Positions 8,128 to 15,985 are shown, counted from the stretch's first letter. The stretch is DNA of 43,733 bases from Candidatus Nanoarchaeia archaeon (GCA_028693395.1 JAQUVJ010000009.1:1-43733); one strand, 5' to 3'. A program made the numbers and translations. Notes: generated by a model from the letters alone, not told the origin.

Positions 8128-11100
8128 AACTAAACTAGTATTCCATACTGAAACAAATTGATTTGCATTATATTCATTTTCAAGATTTATTGGACAAGTT
8201 CCCCATTGTGGTTTAAAATCTGGTTGAATATAAGCTCCAAATGTAAAACTTGCTGGTTCTGTTATAATATTCTCAACACACCAATTACTTATGTTTTGAT
8301 TAAATCTAATTGCGTGACTAAACATCGAATTCATGTTTGTAACACTACTTACATTCCACTGGTATAATGATTGATTAAATTGATATGCTTGACTAAACAT
8401 TGCATTCATATCTGTTACTTTTGAAACATCCCAAGAATTTAATGGTTGATTAAAAAAAGAGGCAGAAGAAAACACCCTTTGCATATTTGTAATTTTACTA
8501 GTATTCCATTTATCTAATGGTTGATTAAATGAAGATGCTTGATGAAATAAATAACTTAAAGATGTTATTTTTGCAATATTCCAATCATTTAATGATCCAT
8601 TAAATTTACTAGCAGAAGAAAACATAGATCCAATATCTGTTACATTACTAACATCCCATCTATCTAAAGGCTGATTAAAAGAAGATGCCGATAAAAACAT
8701 TTGATTCATTGTAGTTACTTTACCAACATTCCATGAATTCAATGGTTGATTAAAATTAAATGCATAAGAAAACATAGCCTCCATATTTATTACATTACTA
8801 ACATTCCAACTATCTAAAGATTGATTAAAAGAAGAAGCCCAAGAAAACATTAACCTCGTAGTCGTTACTTTACTAGTATTCCATTTATCTAATGGTTGAT
8901 TAAAAGAAGATGCCCTATAAAATGTAGCATACATACTATTAACATTACTTACATCCCAATTATTTATATTACTATTAAAATATCCTGCATAATAAAAAGT
9001 TCTATATAAACTAGTTATATTGCTTGTATTCCATTCATCTATTCGAGAAACATTTGATACTCCACTATCATAAAACATTTGAATTAAATTTGTTGTTCCT
9101 GATAAATTTAAAACATCGGTTGCTGTTATGTTTAAGTTTGAAGTTCCATAAAAATAATTTCCACTATTTCCTAATCTCAAATCTCCCCATTGTTTTATAT
9201 CTCTTATCTTTAATTTGTCTCCTAAATTATTAAATGTAAATCCTATAATTGTCCCATTGATTTTTATTTCATATTCTCCTTCCTGATCATATGTATGTGC
9301 AACATCTAATTGATCCCATGATGTTATATAACTTTGAGTTTCATCTCCCCAATCAACTGTAAAACTGTATGTTCCACTTGATTCTAAAGGTAATTTTATT
9401 TGATTTGATGCTGATGAACCAGTTTCAACTAAACTAGTATTCCATACTGAAACAAATTGATTTTCATTATATCCATTTTCGAGATTCATTGGACATGTTC
9501 CCCATTTTGGTTTATAGGAAGATAAAAGAGAGGATGAAGAAAATAAAGATGGTTCTGTTGTTATATTTGTTACACACCAATTACTTATATTTTGATTAAA
9601 AGAAGAACCATAAAACATTGCATGCATATCAGTAACATTACTAACATTCCAACTATCTAAAGATTGATTAAAGGAAGAAGCATATGAAAACATTTGAGAC
9701 ATTGAAACAACATTACTAACATTCCAACTATCCAATGGTTGATTAAAAGAAGAAGCACTAGAAAACATATTTCCCATATTAGTTACTTTACTAACATCCC
9801 AATTATTCAATGGTTGATTAAAACTAGAAGCAGCAGAAAACATTTGTATCATATTAGTTATATTACTTACATTCCAACTATTTAATGGTTGATTAAAACT
9901 AGAAGCATAAAAAAACATCGATCCAAGAGAAGTAACACTACTAAGATTCCAGCTATCTAAAGGTTGATTAAAAGAAGAAGCATATGAAAACATTGCACCG
10001 ACATTAATTACATTACGAACATTCCAACTATTTAATGGTTGATTAAAACTAGAAGCACCATTAAACATATAATACATATTAGTCACTTCACTAACATCCC
10101 AAGAATCTAAAGGTTCATTAAAATTAGAAGCCGAACGAAACATCTCTCCCATATTGATTACACTACTAACATCCCAATCGTTTATTCTAGAAATATTTGA
10201 TATTTTACTATTATAAAACATTTGATTTAATGTTGTTGTTCCTGCTAGATTTAAAACATCTGTTGCAGTTATATTTAAGTTCAAAGTTCCATAAAAATAT
10301 CTTCCATTATTTCCTAATCTTAAATCTCCCCATTGTTTTATATCTTTTATTTTTAATTTATCTCCGTTATTATTAAATGAAAATCCTACAATTGTTCCAT
10401 TGATTTTTATTTCATATTGTCCTTCTTGATTATATGTATGTGTAACATCTTCTTGATTCCAAGTTGTTATATAACTTTGAGTACCATCTCCCCAATCTGC
10501 TGTGAAACTATAGTTTCCATTTGATGCTAAAGGTAATTTTATTTGATTTGATGCTGATGAACCAGTTCCAACTAAACTAGTATTCCATACTGAAACAAAA
10601 TAATAATCTTCATATTCTGGAACTTCTGGATTTTGTGGTTCTTCTGGATCAGCAGGCTCCTCTGGATTTTCTGGATTTTCTGGATTTTCAGGTTCTTGTG
10701 GATTACTTGGAATTACTGGTGAATCTATTTCAAATCCACAAGGATATAAATAAGTAATTGCTAAACTAGATCCAGAACAAAAATAACTCTCACCATTATT
10801 ATCAATATATGGAACTAATTCTACATATTCAATTAAATCATTTTCATTTATAACATTTGTAGAAAAACCAGTTAATTTCAAATTAAAATTTAAATCTTCA
10901 ACATATTGACTATAATCATGAGTTTCACTTGTTGAATTAGAAATCATATTTACTCTAATTCCTTTTAGAACTTCTGTACCTTTTGTTAATCTCACACTAA
11001 TTGTAACATTTTCAGAATCATTTGTGTAACAATAATCTTGTAGATTATTTATTTTCATTAATTTTAGATTTACATTTGTTGCACATGTCAATCTAACATC

Positions 11101-11232
11101 TGATGTACTTGTAGCTTTTACTTGTTCTTCTTTAATATAAGAAGTTCCCCAATTCATAACAACTGATCCAATTGCAACAGTAAATGCGATTAATAAAACT
11201 GTTGCGATTAAAGGTGATACACTTTTTTTCAT
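8125..11232 (-). CDS. Pilin-like surface protein with two WGD-DUF285 modules, ending at premature TGA
   Basis: The longest paralogue, 1035 residues to the TGA and 1272 sense codons if read through to 7411. Residues 1-170 are nearly identical to the first paralogue, including the class III pilin signal. A Pro/Glu/Asn linker (repeated PENPENPEEP-like motif, about 175-205) follows. Module A has a WGD domain and 8 DUF285 units, a SNWCV cap and a WGTCPMNLENGYNENQF linker; module B has a WGD domain, 10 units, a cap and a WGTCPINLENEYNANQF linker. The frame then stops at TSLV, exactly where paralogues read TSLVGTG or TSLVETG. A secreted, prepilin-peptidase-processed adhesin is inferred. Sequons (WNVS, WNTS, FNQS) are frequent. 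Gene conversion with its neighbours is likely from the near-identical blocks. Confidence 0.85.
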   Translation of the reverse strand: MKKSVSPLIATVLLIAFTVAIGSVVMNWGTSYIKEEQVKATSTSDVRLTCATNVNLKLMKINNLQDYCYTNDSENVTISVRLTKGTEVLKGIRVNMISNSTSETHDYSQYVEDLNFNLKLTGFSTNVINENDLIEYVELVPYIDNNGESYFCSGSSLAITYLYPCGFEIDSPVIPSNPQEPENPENPENPEEPADPEEPQNPEVPEYEDYYFVSVWNTSLVGTGSSASNQIKLPLASNGNYSFTADWGDGTQSYITTWNQEDVTHTYNQEGQYEIKINGTIVGFSFNNNGDKLKIKDIKQWGDLRLGNNGRYFYGTLNLNITATDVLNLAGTTTLNQMFYNSKISNISRINDWDVSSVINMGEMFRSASNFNEPLDSWDVSEVTNMYYMFNGASSFNQPLNSWNVRNVINVGAMFSYASSFNQPLDSWNLSSVTSLGSMFFYASSFNQPLNSWNVSNITNMIQMFSAASSFNQPLNNWDVSKVTNMGNMFSSASSFNQPLDSWNVSNVVSMSQMFSYASSFNQSLDSWNVSNVTDMHAMFYGSSFNQNISNWCVTNITTEPSLFSSSSLLSSYKPKWGTCPMNLENGYNENQFVSVWNTSLVETGSSASNQIKLPLESSGTYSFTVDWGDETQSYITSWDQLDVAHTYDQEGEYEIKINGTIIGFTFNNLGDKLKIRDIKQWGDLRLGNSGNYFYGTSNLNITATDVLNLSGTTNLIQMFYDSGVSNVSRIDEWNTSNITSLYRTFYYAGYFNSNINNWDVSNVNSMYATFYRASSFNQPLDKWNTSKVTTTRLMFSWASSFNQSLDSWNVSNVINMEAMFSYAFNFNQPLNSWNVGKVTTMNQMFLSASSFNQPLDRWDVSNVTDIGSMFSSASKFNGSLNDWNIAKITSLSYLFHQASSFNQPLDKWNTSKITNMQRVFSSASFFNQPLNSWDVSKVTDMNAMFSQAYQFNQSLYQWNVSSVTNMNSMFSHAIRFNQNISNWCVENIITEPASFTFGAYIQPDFKPQWGTCPINLENEYNANQFVSVWNTSLV
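8275..9040 (-). repeat. DUF285 repeat array, module B, 10 units plus cap
   Basis: Ten 75-base units, from DEWNTSNI to YQWNVSSV, close with SNWCVENI. Several units share long identical stretches, for example the two whose cores read DKWNTSKV and DKWNTSKI, suggesting duplication or conversion within the array. Confidence 0.85.
9575..10190 (-). repeat. DUF285 repeat array, module A, 8 units plus cap
   Basis: Eight units, from NDWDVSSV to DSWNVSNV, close with SNWCVTNI. Adjacent units share ASSFNQPLDSW or ASSFNQPLNSW almost unchanged, so this array is more homogeneous than that of the first paralogue. Confidence 0.85.
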
Positions 11233-11253
11233 AAATTATATTAGAAAAAAAAG

Positions 11254-11271
11254 TATATTTAAATCTTTCTT
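11254..11271 (-). promoter_or_regulatory. TATA/BRE block of pilin-DUF285 gene 2
   Basis: The minus strand reads AAGAAAGATTTAAATATA, identical to the block before gene 3 and one base different from gene 1. It lies 22-39 bases before the ATG at 11232. Confidence 0.65.
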
Positions 11272-11331
11272 ATAAAAAAACAAAATTAAAAATTAAAAAT
11301 AAAAATTAAAAATAAAAATTAAATCAAAAAA

Positions 11332-12507
11332 TCAATTAGGACATGTCCCCCATATTGGTTTGTAATCAGACAAAAGAGGACTAGAATATGCAAAATATGA
11401 TGGTTCTATTGTTATATTTGTTACACACCAATTGCTTATGTTTTGATTAAAAGAGGAAGCACTAGAAAATGCATAATCCATATCTATAACACTACTTACA
11501 TCCCAATTATCTAATGGTTGATTAAAGGAAGAAGCAAAAAAAAACATTCTATTCATATCTTTAACATTTGAAACATTCCAAATATTCAATGGTTGATTAA
11601 AAGAAGAAGCACCTTGAAACATTGCAGACATACTATTTACATTACTTACATCCCAACTATCCAAGGGTTGATTGAAAGAGGAAGCAACATTAAACATATA
11701 AGACATACTATTTACATTACTAACATCCCAAGAATCTAATGGTTGGTTAAAAGAGGAAGCAACATTAAACATAGCATCCATATTAGTAACATTACCTACA
11801 TTCCATGAACTAATATCTTGATTAAAAGAGGAAGCACCAGAAAACATCCTTAACATACTTCTTACATTACTTACATTCCATAAACTAATGTCTTGATTAA
11901 AAAATGAAGCACCAGAAAACATCCTTAACATACTTCTTACATTACTTACATTCCATTCGTTTATTCGAGAAACATTCGATATTCCACTTATATAAAACAT
12001 TTCATTTAATATGGTTATCCCTGTTAGATTTAAAACATCGATTGCTGTTATGTTTAAGTTTGAAGTTCCAGCAAAATATCCTCCACTATTTCCTAATCTC
12101 AAATCTCCCCATTGTTTTATATCTCTTATCTTTAATTTGTCCCCTAAATTATTAAATGTAAATCCTATAATTGTCCCATTAATTTTTATTTCATATTCTC
12201 CTTCCTGATCATATGTATGTGTAACATCCTCTTGATTCCAAGTCGTTATAAAACTTTGAGTTTCATCTCCCCAATCTACTGTAAAACTATAATTTCCACT
12301 TGATTCTAAAGGTAATTTTATTTGATTTGATGCTGATGAACCAGTTCCAACTAAACTAGTATTCCAAACTGAAACAAATTGATTTGCATTATATTCATTT
12401 TCAAGATTTGTTGGACAAGTTCCCCAATTCATAACAACTGATCCAATTGCAACAGTAAATGCGATTAATAAAACTGTTGCAATTAATGGTGAAACACTTT
12501 TTTTCAT
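11332..12507 (-). CDS. Chimeric short pilin-DUF285 surface protein
   Basis: Third paralogue, 391 residues. The pilin N-terminus is identical to the others up to MNWGT, but the next residues are CPTNLENEYNANQFVSVWNT, which in gene 2 is an inter-module linker, not an N-terminal region. The roughly 160-residue Cys-containing segment of the other two is missing. The join lies in a 10-base sequence (TGGGGAACTT) present at both parental places, so this gene looks like the product of a deletion between the pilin start and a module linker. One WGD domain and 7 DUF285 units follow, then the SNWCV cap and YKPIWGTCPN end. With an intact promoter and frame it is probably expressed and displayed as a shorter adhesin. 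Confidence 0.87.
   Translation of the reverse strand: MKKSVSPLIATVLLIAFTVAIGSVVMNWGTCPTNLENEYNANQFVSVWNTSLVGTGSSASNQIKLPLESSGNYSFTVDWGDETQSFITTWNQEDVTHTYDQEGEYEIKINGTIIGFTFNNLGDKLKIRDIKQWGDLRLGNSGGYFAGTSNLNITAIDVLNLTGITILNEMFYISGISNVSRINEWNVSNVRSMLRMFSGASFFNQDISLWNVSNVRSMLRMFSGASSFNQDISSWNVGNVTNMDAMFNVASSFNQPLDSWDVSNVNSMSYMFNVASSFNQPLDSWDVSNVNSMSAMFQGASSFNQPLNIWNVSNVKDMNRMFFFASSFNQPLDNWDVSSVIDMDYAFSSASSFNQNISNWCVTNITIEPSYFAYSSPLLSDYKPIWGTCPN
11440..11965 (-). repeat. DUF285 repeat array with recent 75-bp duplications, 7 units plus cap
   Basis: Seven units, from NEWNVSNV to DNWDVSSV. Unit 11821-11895 and the bases from 11896 share an uninterrupted stretch of more than 40 identical bases encoding VSNVRSMLRMFSGAS. 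A second near-identical pair lies at about 11640-11790 (DSWDVSNVNSM twice). These indicate recent tandem expansion. Confidence 0.87.
12417..12426 (-). other. Recombination junction in the chimeric pilin gene
   Basis: TGGGGAACTT on the minus strand. The same 10 bases occur at 11142-11151 (after the pilin N-terminus of gene 2) and at 8196-8205 (a module linker). Upstream of it gene 3 matches the pilin start; downstream, about 45 bases match the linker at 8150-8196 with one mismatch. Confidence 0.8.
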
Positions 12508-12527
12508 ATACTATATTAAAAAAAATA

Positions 12528-12545
12528 TATATTTAAATCTTTCTT
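12528..12545 (-). promoter_or_regulatory. TATA/BRE block of pilin-DUF285 gene 3
   Basis: The minus strand reads AAGAAAGATTTAAATATA. It starts transcription toward 12507 and lies in a 90-base spacer shared with the divergent radical SAM promoter. Confidence 0.65.
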
Positions 12546-12565
12546 ATTAAAAAATAAAAACATAT

Positions 12566-12578
12566 AATTTTTAAATAG
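12566..12578 (+). promoter_or_regulatory. TATA box of the radical SAM gene
   Basis: aatttttaaatag centred about 26 bases before the ATG at 12598. There is no Shine-Dalgarno-like sequence, so a leaderless transcript is likely. Confidence 0.5.
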
Positions 12579-12597
12579 ATAAGTATTTCTTATTTAT

Positions 12598-13767
12598 ATG
12601 AAAAAAACAAAATACGAATCATACCTTGTAAGAAAATTACCTAAAGGTTGTTCTTTATGTCCAAATGGAAAAAAATCCGTTTTATACATCACAGGACTAT
12701 GTCCTAATCATTGTTTTTATTGTCCATTATCTGATACAAGAAATCAAATAGATAAAGTCTGGATTAACGAAAAAGAAGTAGAAGATACATATGATATAAA
12801 AAAGACAATTGAAGAAATTAAATTATGTAAAAGTAAAGGCGTTGGAATTACTGGTGGAGAACCACTTGTAAAACTTGATAGAACTTTAGAATACATAAAA
12901 GAATTAAAAAAAACTTTTGGTAAAAATTTTCATATTCATATGTATACAACAATGAAACTACTAACGCTTGAAAAAATTGAATTATTATATGAAGCAGGAT
13001 TAGATGAATTAAGAGTTCATCCTATGATTGAAAACTTACTTGAAATAAAATCCATTTTAACTCTAAAATTATTAGCACTAAAAAAATTATACAATAAATC
13101 TTTTGGTATAGAAATACCTGTTATACCTGATAAAAAAGAAGAAATAAAATATTTAATAAAATTAATTTATGGATATGCAGATTTTATTAATTTAAATGAA
13201 TTAGAAATATCTGATAATAATTCAAATAATATTTTAGGATATGGATATGAAACATCAAGTGAATATGCTTATTCAATAAAAGGATCTCTTGGTGCAGGAC
13301 TTGATATCTTAAAATTTGTTGAAAGTGAAAACAAGAAAAATAAAAACCATAATTTAAATGCACATCTTTGTACTTGTAAATTAAAAGATTCTTATCAACT
13401 AAAAAACAGATTAAAAAATAGAGCTAATTCGATAAAAACAAAATACGATAAAATTGTTGATGATTTTATGCTTGAAAGATTTGTTATATATCCAAAAGAA
13501 TTATCATTAGATAAAACAAAAAAAGAAAGAGATGAAATTGTTACACAACAAAAAGAAGATATACAAAATAACTTAAATAATTTTTCAAATCTTTTAAAAG
13601 AATTAAAAATAAATCACATTATCGATGAAAATCTTCACAGAATTGTTTTTGATAAAGGAAAAATTAATTTAATAAAAAACAAATTAAATGGTCTTGATCT
13701 TTTAATTTATAAGGTTATAGAATATCCTTCAAGTGATTTTACAATGATTGAAAGTGAGATTATTTAA
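12598..13767 (+). CDS. Radical SAM protein (COG2108-like)
   Basis: This 389-residue protein has the radical SAM cluster motif C35-x3-C39-x2-C42 (LCPNHCFYC) and GGEP at 86-89, which binds the S-adenosylmethionine amino group. It should hold a [4Fe-4S] cluster and generate a 5'-deoxyadenosyl radical. Two more Cys pairs stand out: C18-x2-C21 just before the cluster and C258-x-C260 (HLCTCK), which together could bind a zinc or a second cluster. The layout resembles the uncharacterised archaeal group related to pyruvate formate-lyase activating enzyme (COG2108), named here from memory of motifs. The C-terminal 110 residues are charged and helical. The gene stands alone, divergent from the adhesins, so context does not reveal its substrate. 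Confidence 0.82.
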   Translation: MKKTKYESYLVRKLPKGCSLCPNGKKSVLYITGLCPNHCFYCPLSDTRNQIDKVWINEKEVEDTYDIKKTIEEIKLCKSKGVGITGGEPLVKLDRTLEYIKELKKTFGKNFHIHMYTTMKLLTLEKIELLYEAGLDELRVHPMIENLLEIKSILTLKLLALKKLYNKSFGIEIPVIPDKKEEIKYLIKLIYGYADFINLNELEISDNNSNNILGYGYETSSEYAYSIKGSLGAGLDILKFVESENKKNKNHNLNAHLCTCKLKDSYQLKNRLKNRANSIKTKYDKIVDDFMLERFVIYPKELSLDKTKKERDEIVTQQKEDIQNNLNNFSNLLKELKINHIIDENLHRIVFDKGKINLIKNKLNGLDLLIYKVIEYPSSDFTMIESEII

Positions 13768-13871
13768 TTTTTTTTATATACTAATCTTAATAAAACTTAT
13801 ATATTGTAAAAGTGTATTACATAAATATCAGGTAAAACCAAATAGACAGTTTACCGTATGGTGGACGTTAA

Positions 13872-14048
13872 TTAGTTCTGTTTGGTACTGTCTTTCCAAA
13901 CATAATCAAATTCTTGATTTATTTCTATTAAATTTGTATATTCTGAATTATTATGTTAATATTTTTGAAAAGCACACCATGCAATTATATCAATAAATTG
14001 AAGTCCAGACCAAGAATGAGAATGACTATAATAAATTTCAATTTTCCC
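13872..14048 (-). pseudogene. C-terminal relic of a DUF3800 family gene
   Basis: Read on the minus strand from 14048, the frame gives GKIEIYYSHSHSWSGLQF, continues IDIIAWCAFQKY, then TAA at 13956-13958, then HNNSEYTNLIEINQEFDYVW and a final stop at 13872-13874. The SWSGLQxxDxIAWxxFxKYE-like pattern is the hallmark C-terminus of DUF3800 proteins, putative nuclease-like proteins often found near mobile elements; here the usual Glu after KY is a stop. In-frame stops directly upstream show that the N-terminal part is gone. This is a decayed remnant, with no sign that it is expressed. Confidence 0.68.
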
Positions 14049-14059
14049 TTATTAATTAA

Positions 14060-14089
14060 AAAAAATAAAAAAAATAAAAAATAAAAAAT
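14060..14089 (-). terminator. T-rich terminator after aspS
   Basis: On the minus strand the bases after the aspS stop are runs of five to eight T separated by single A. There is no hairpin, as usual for archaeal termination. Confidence 0.5.
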
Positions 14090-15802
14090 TTATTCATTAT
14101 TTGTTGATTTAATGAATAATTCTTCATATTGTTTTTTATAAATATTTGCTGGAGATCCATCCATAGGACATTGAGCATTTTTATTCTTTGGATAAGCAAT
14201 AACTTCTCTTATATCATTTGTTCCAAGTAAAAGAGCAATTATTCTATCTGCACCAAGTCCCATTCCTCCATGAACAGGAGCACCATAATTATATGCATTC
14301 AACAAAAAACCAAATTTTTCCATTGCTTCATCCTCTGGAAATCCAACGAATTTCATTATTCTTTTTTGTAAATCTGGTGATGTTATACGAATAGAACCTG
14401 AAGCAAGCTCAGTTCCATTTAAAACTAAATCCCATAAATCTCCTAAAACTTCACCTGGTCTTTTTTCAAAATCTTCAACAAATTCTTCCTTTGGCATTGA
14501 AAACATGTGATGTTCTGGTTCCCATTTTTCTTCTTCATCATTATATGAAAACAATGGAAAATCTTTAACCCAACAAAACTTAAATTTATCTGGATCTTTT
14601 AAACCTAAATCTAATCCAATTTTATTTCTCAATTCTCCCATTGAAGTTCTTGCTACTTTCTTTTTATCTGCAACAAAAAATATTGTTCCATTCTTAATTT
14701 TTGATTTTTCAATGATTTTATTTTTAATATCTTCATTTAAAAATTTAGAAACTCCACCATCAAAATTACCATCACTAACCTTTACATATGCAAGTCCTTT
14801 TGCTTTGTAAATTTTTACAACTTCAGTTAATGCATCAATTTCTTTTCGTGAAAAATCTTTTTCAACAGCAAGACCATAAATTGTTTGTGCATCATCAAAA
14901 ACTCCAAATCCAGTATTTTTTAAAATTTCTGAGAAATTAATTAATTCTAAATCAAATCTTAAATCTGGTTTGTCACAACCATATCTTTCCATTGCTTCTT
15001 CATATGAAAAAGTTTTAAAATCATCTACTTTTATTCCTTTAAATTTTAATACAACAGATTTCATCAAACCTTCAGCAAATTCTCTAATTTCATCTGAATT
15101 TACAAAACTCATTTCAAAATCAAATTGAGTGTGCTCTGGTTGTCTATCAGCTCTTAAATCTTCATCTCTTAAACATCTTGCAACTTGAAAATATCTATCA
15201 GCTCCTGCAATCATTGAAATTTGTTTATATAATTGAGGACTTTGTGGCAAAGCATAAAATTTACCTGGATTTACTCTACTTGGTACAACATAATCTCTTG
15301 CACCTTCTGGAGTTGGTTTTACAAGCATTGGAGTTTCGATTTCAATAAAACCATTTTTATCAAAATATTCTCTTACATGTTTAATTACATTATATCTAAA
15401 AACAATTTTATCCATATTTTCTTTTTTTCTAAGATCAATATATCTATATTTTAATCTCATTTCATCACTAGCATTTTCATCAATTGGTAAAGCAAGAGCT
15501 TTATTTATTATCTTTAATTGAGAAACTTTTACTTCAATTTCTCCTGTTTCTAAATTTTCATTAGCGACTTCTTTTTTTGCAACAATTCCTTCAACTCTTA
15601 TTACATATTCTTTTTTTAAATCATCACTAACATCACAATCATCTAAATTAAGAACAAGTTGAGTCTTTCCAAATCTATCTCTTAAATCAATAAAAGAGAT
15701 TTGTCCATGTGTTCTAATCTTATCTATCCAACCTGATAATACTACATTTTGCCCTACGTTATCAAGTCTTAATTCTGAGCAATTGTGTGTTCTATAATAC
15801 AT
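14090..15802 (-). CDS. aspS: Aspartyl-tRNA synthetase, bacterial type
   Basis: The class IIb synthetase loads Asp on tRNA. It has 570 residues from ATG 15802, with an N-terminal anticodon-binding OB fold (about 1-105), motif 2 in CLRDEDLRADRQPEHTQFDF (about 210-230), a GAD insertion (about 280-400) and motif 3 in GMGLGADRIIALLLG (about 513-527). The GAD insertion and length are those of bacterial AspRS; archaeal AspRS is about 430 residues and lacks it, so the gene was probably acquired from bacteria. In KIRTHGQISF, H32 lies where Pseudomonas AspRS has H31 and E. coli Leu30. His there goes with nondiscriminating enzymes that also charge tRNA-Asn, which would require GatCAB. The GGTGA ribosome site five bases before the ATG, and the MYYRTHNCSELRL start, favour 15802 over the GTG at 15811. 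Confidence 0.95.
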   Translation of the reverse strand: MYYRTHNCSELRLDNVGQNVVLSGWIDKIRTHGQISFIDLRDRFGKTQLVLNLDDCDVSDDLKKEYVIRVEGIVAKKEVANENLETGEIEVKVSQLKIINKALALPIDENASDEMRLKYRYIDLRKKENMDKIVFRYNVIKHVREYFDKNGFIEIETPMLVKPTPEGARDYVVPSRVNPGKFYALPQSPQLYKQISMIAGADRYFQVARCLRDEDLRADRQPEHTQFDFEMSFVNSDEIREFAEGLMKSVVLKFKGIKVDDFKTFSYEEAMERYGCDKPDLRFDLELINFSEILKNTGFGVFDDAQTIYGLAVEKDFSRKEIDALTEVVKIYKAKGLAYVKVSDGNFDGGVSKFLNEDIKNKIIEKSKIKNGTIFFVADKKKVARTSMGELRNKIGLDLGLKDPDKFKFCWVKDFPLFSYNDEEEKWEPEHHMFSMPKEEFVEDFEKRPGEVLGDLWDLVLNGTELASGSIRITSPDLQKRIMKFVGFPEDEAMEKFGFLLNAYNYGAPVHGGMGLGADRIIALLLGTNDIREVIAYPKNKNAQCPMDGSPANIYKKQYEELFIKSTNNE

Positions 15803-15902
15803 ATCTTTCACCGAAGTAATTTGTTAAAAACTATTTATGTTTAAAAATCTTTATGTTTTATTGAGTTTTTATTATTTTATTTAATTATTTTTTATTGATT
15901 AT

Positions 15903-15985
15903 TTTATTATTATTATTATTATTATTATTATATTATTTAATATTATTATTATATTATTTAATATTATTATTAATATTATTCATTT
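15903..15985. repeat. ATT-trinucleotide microsatellite
   Basis: tattat repeats run for about nine units and continue as imperfect atttaatattattatt blocks. It lies upstream of both divergent genes and could vary in length by slippage. Confidence 0.8.

Larger units (their letters stand above)
13768..14089. other. 322-base spacer holding a DUF3800 relic
   Basis: Most of this spacer is explained by the DUF3800 fragment at 13872-14048 (minus) and by T-rich DNA that can terminate aspS at 14060-14089. The stretch 13830-13900 is less AT-rich than other spacers and holds short inverted segments (accaaat with tttggt, gacagt with actgtc) that do not nest into one hairpin. I see no intact gene. Confidence 0.6.

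Noticed and set aside
5230-11965. Regular 75-bp repeats as a CRISPR array
   Set aside because: The whole period is coding and conserved at protein level; there are no unique spacers between short identical repeats.
13830-13900. Inverted segments as a transposon end or attachment site
   Set aside because: The short complementary pieces do not nest into one stem and no flanking direct repeat was found.
13748-13996. Plus-strand 82-residue frame after the radical SAM gene
   Set aside because: It starts inside the radical SAM gene, has unnatural composition, and the opposite strand carries a recognisable DUF3800 remnant.
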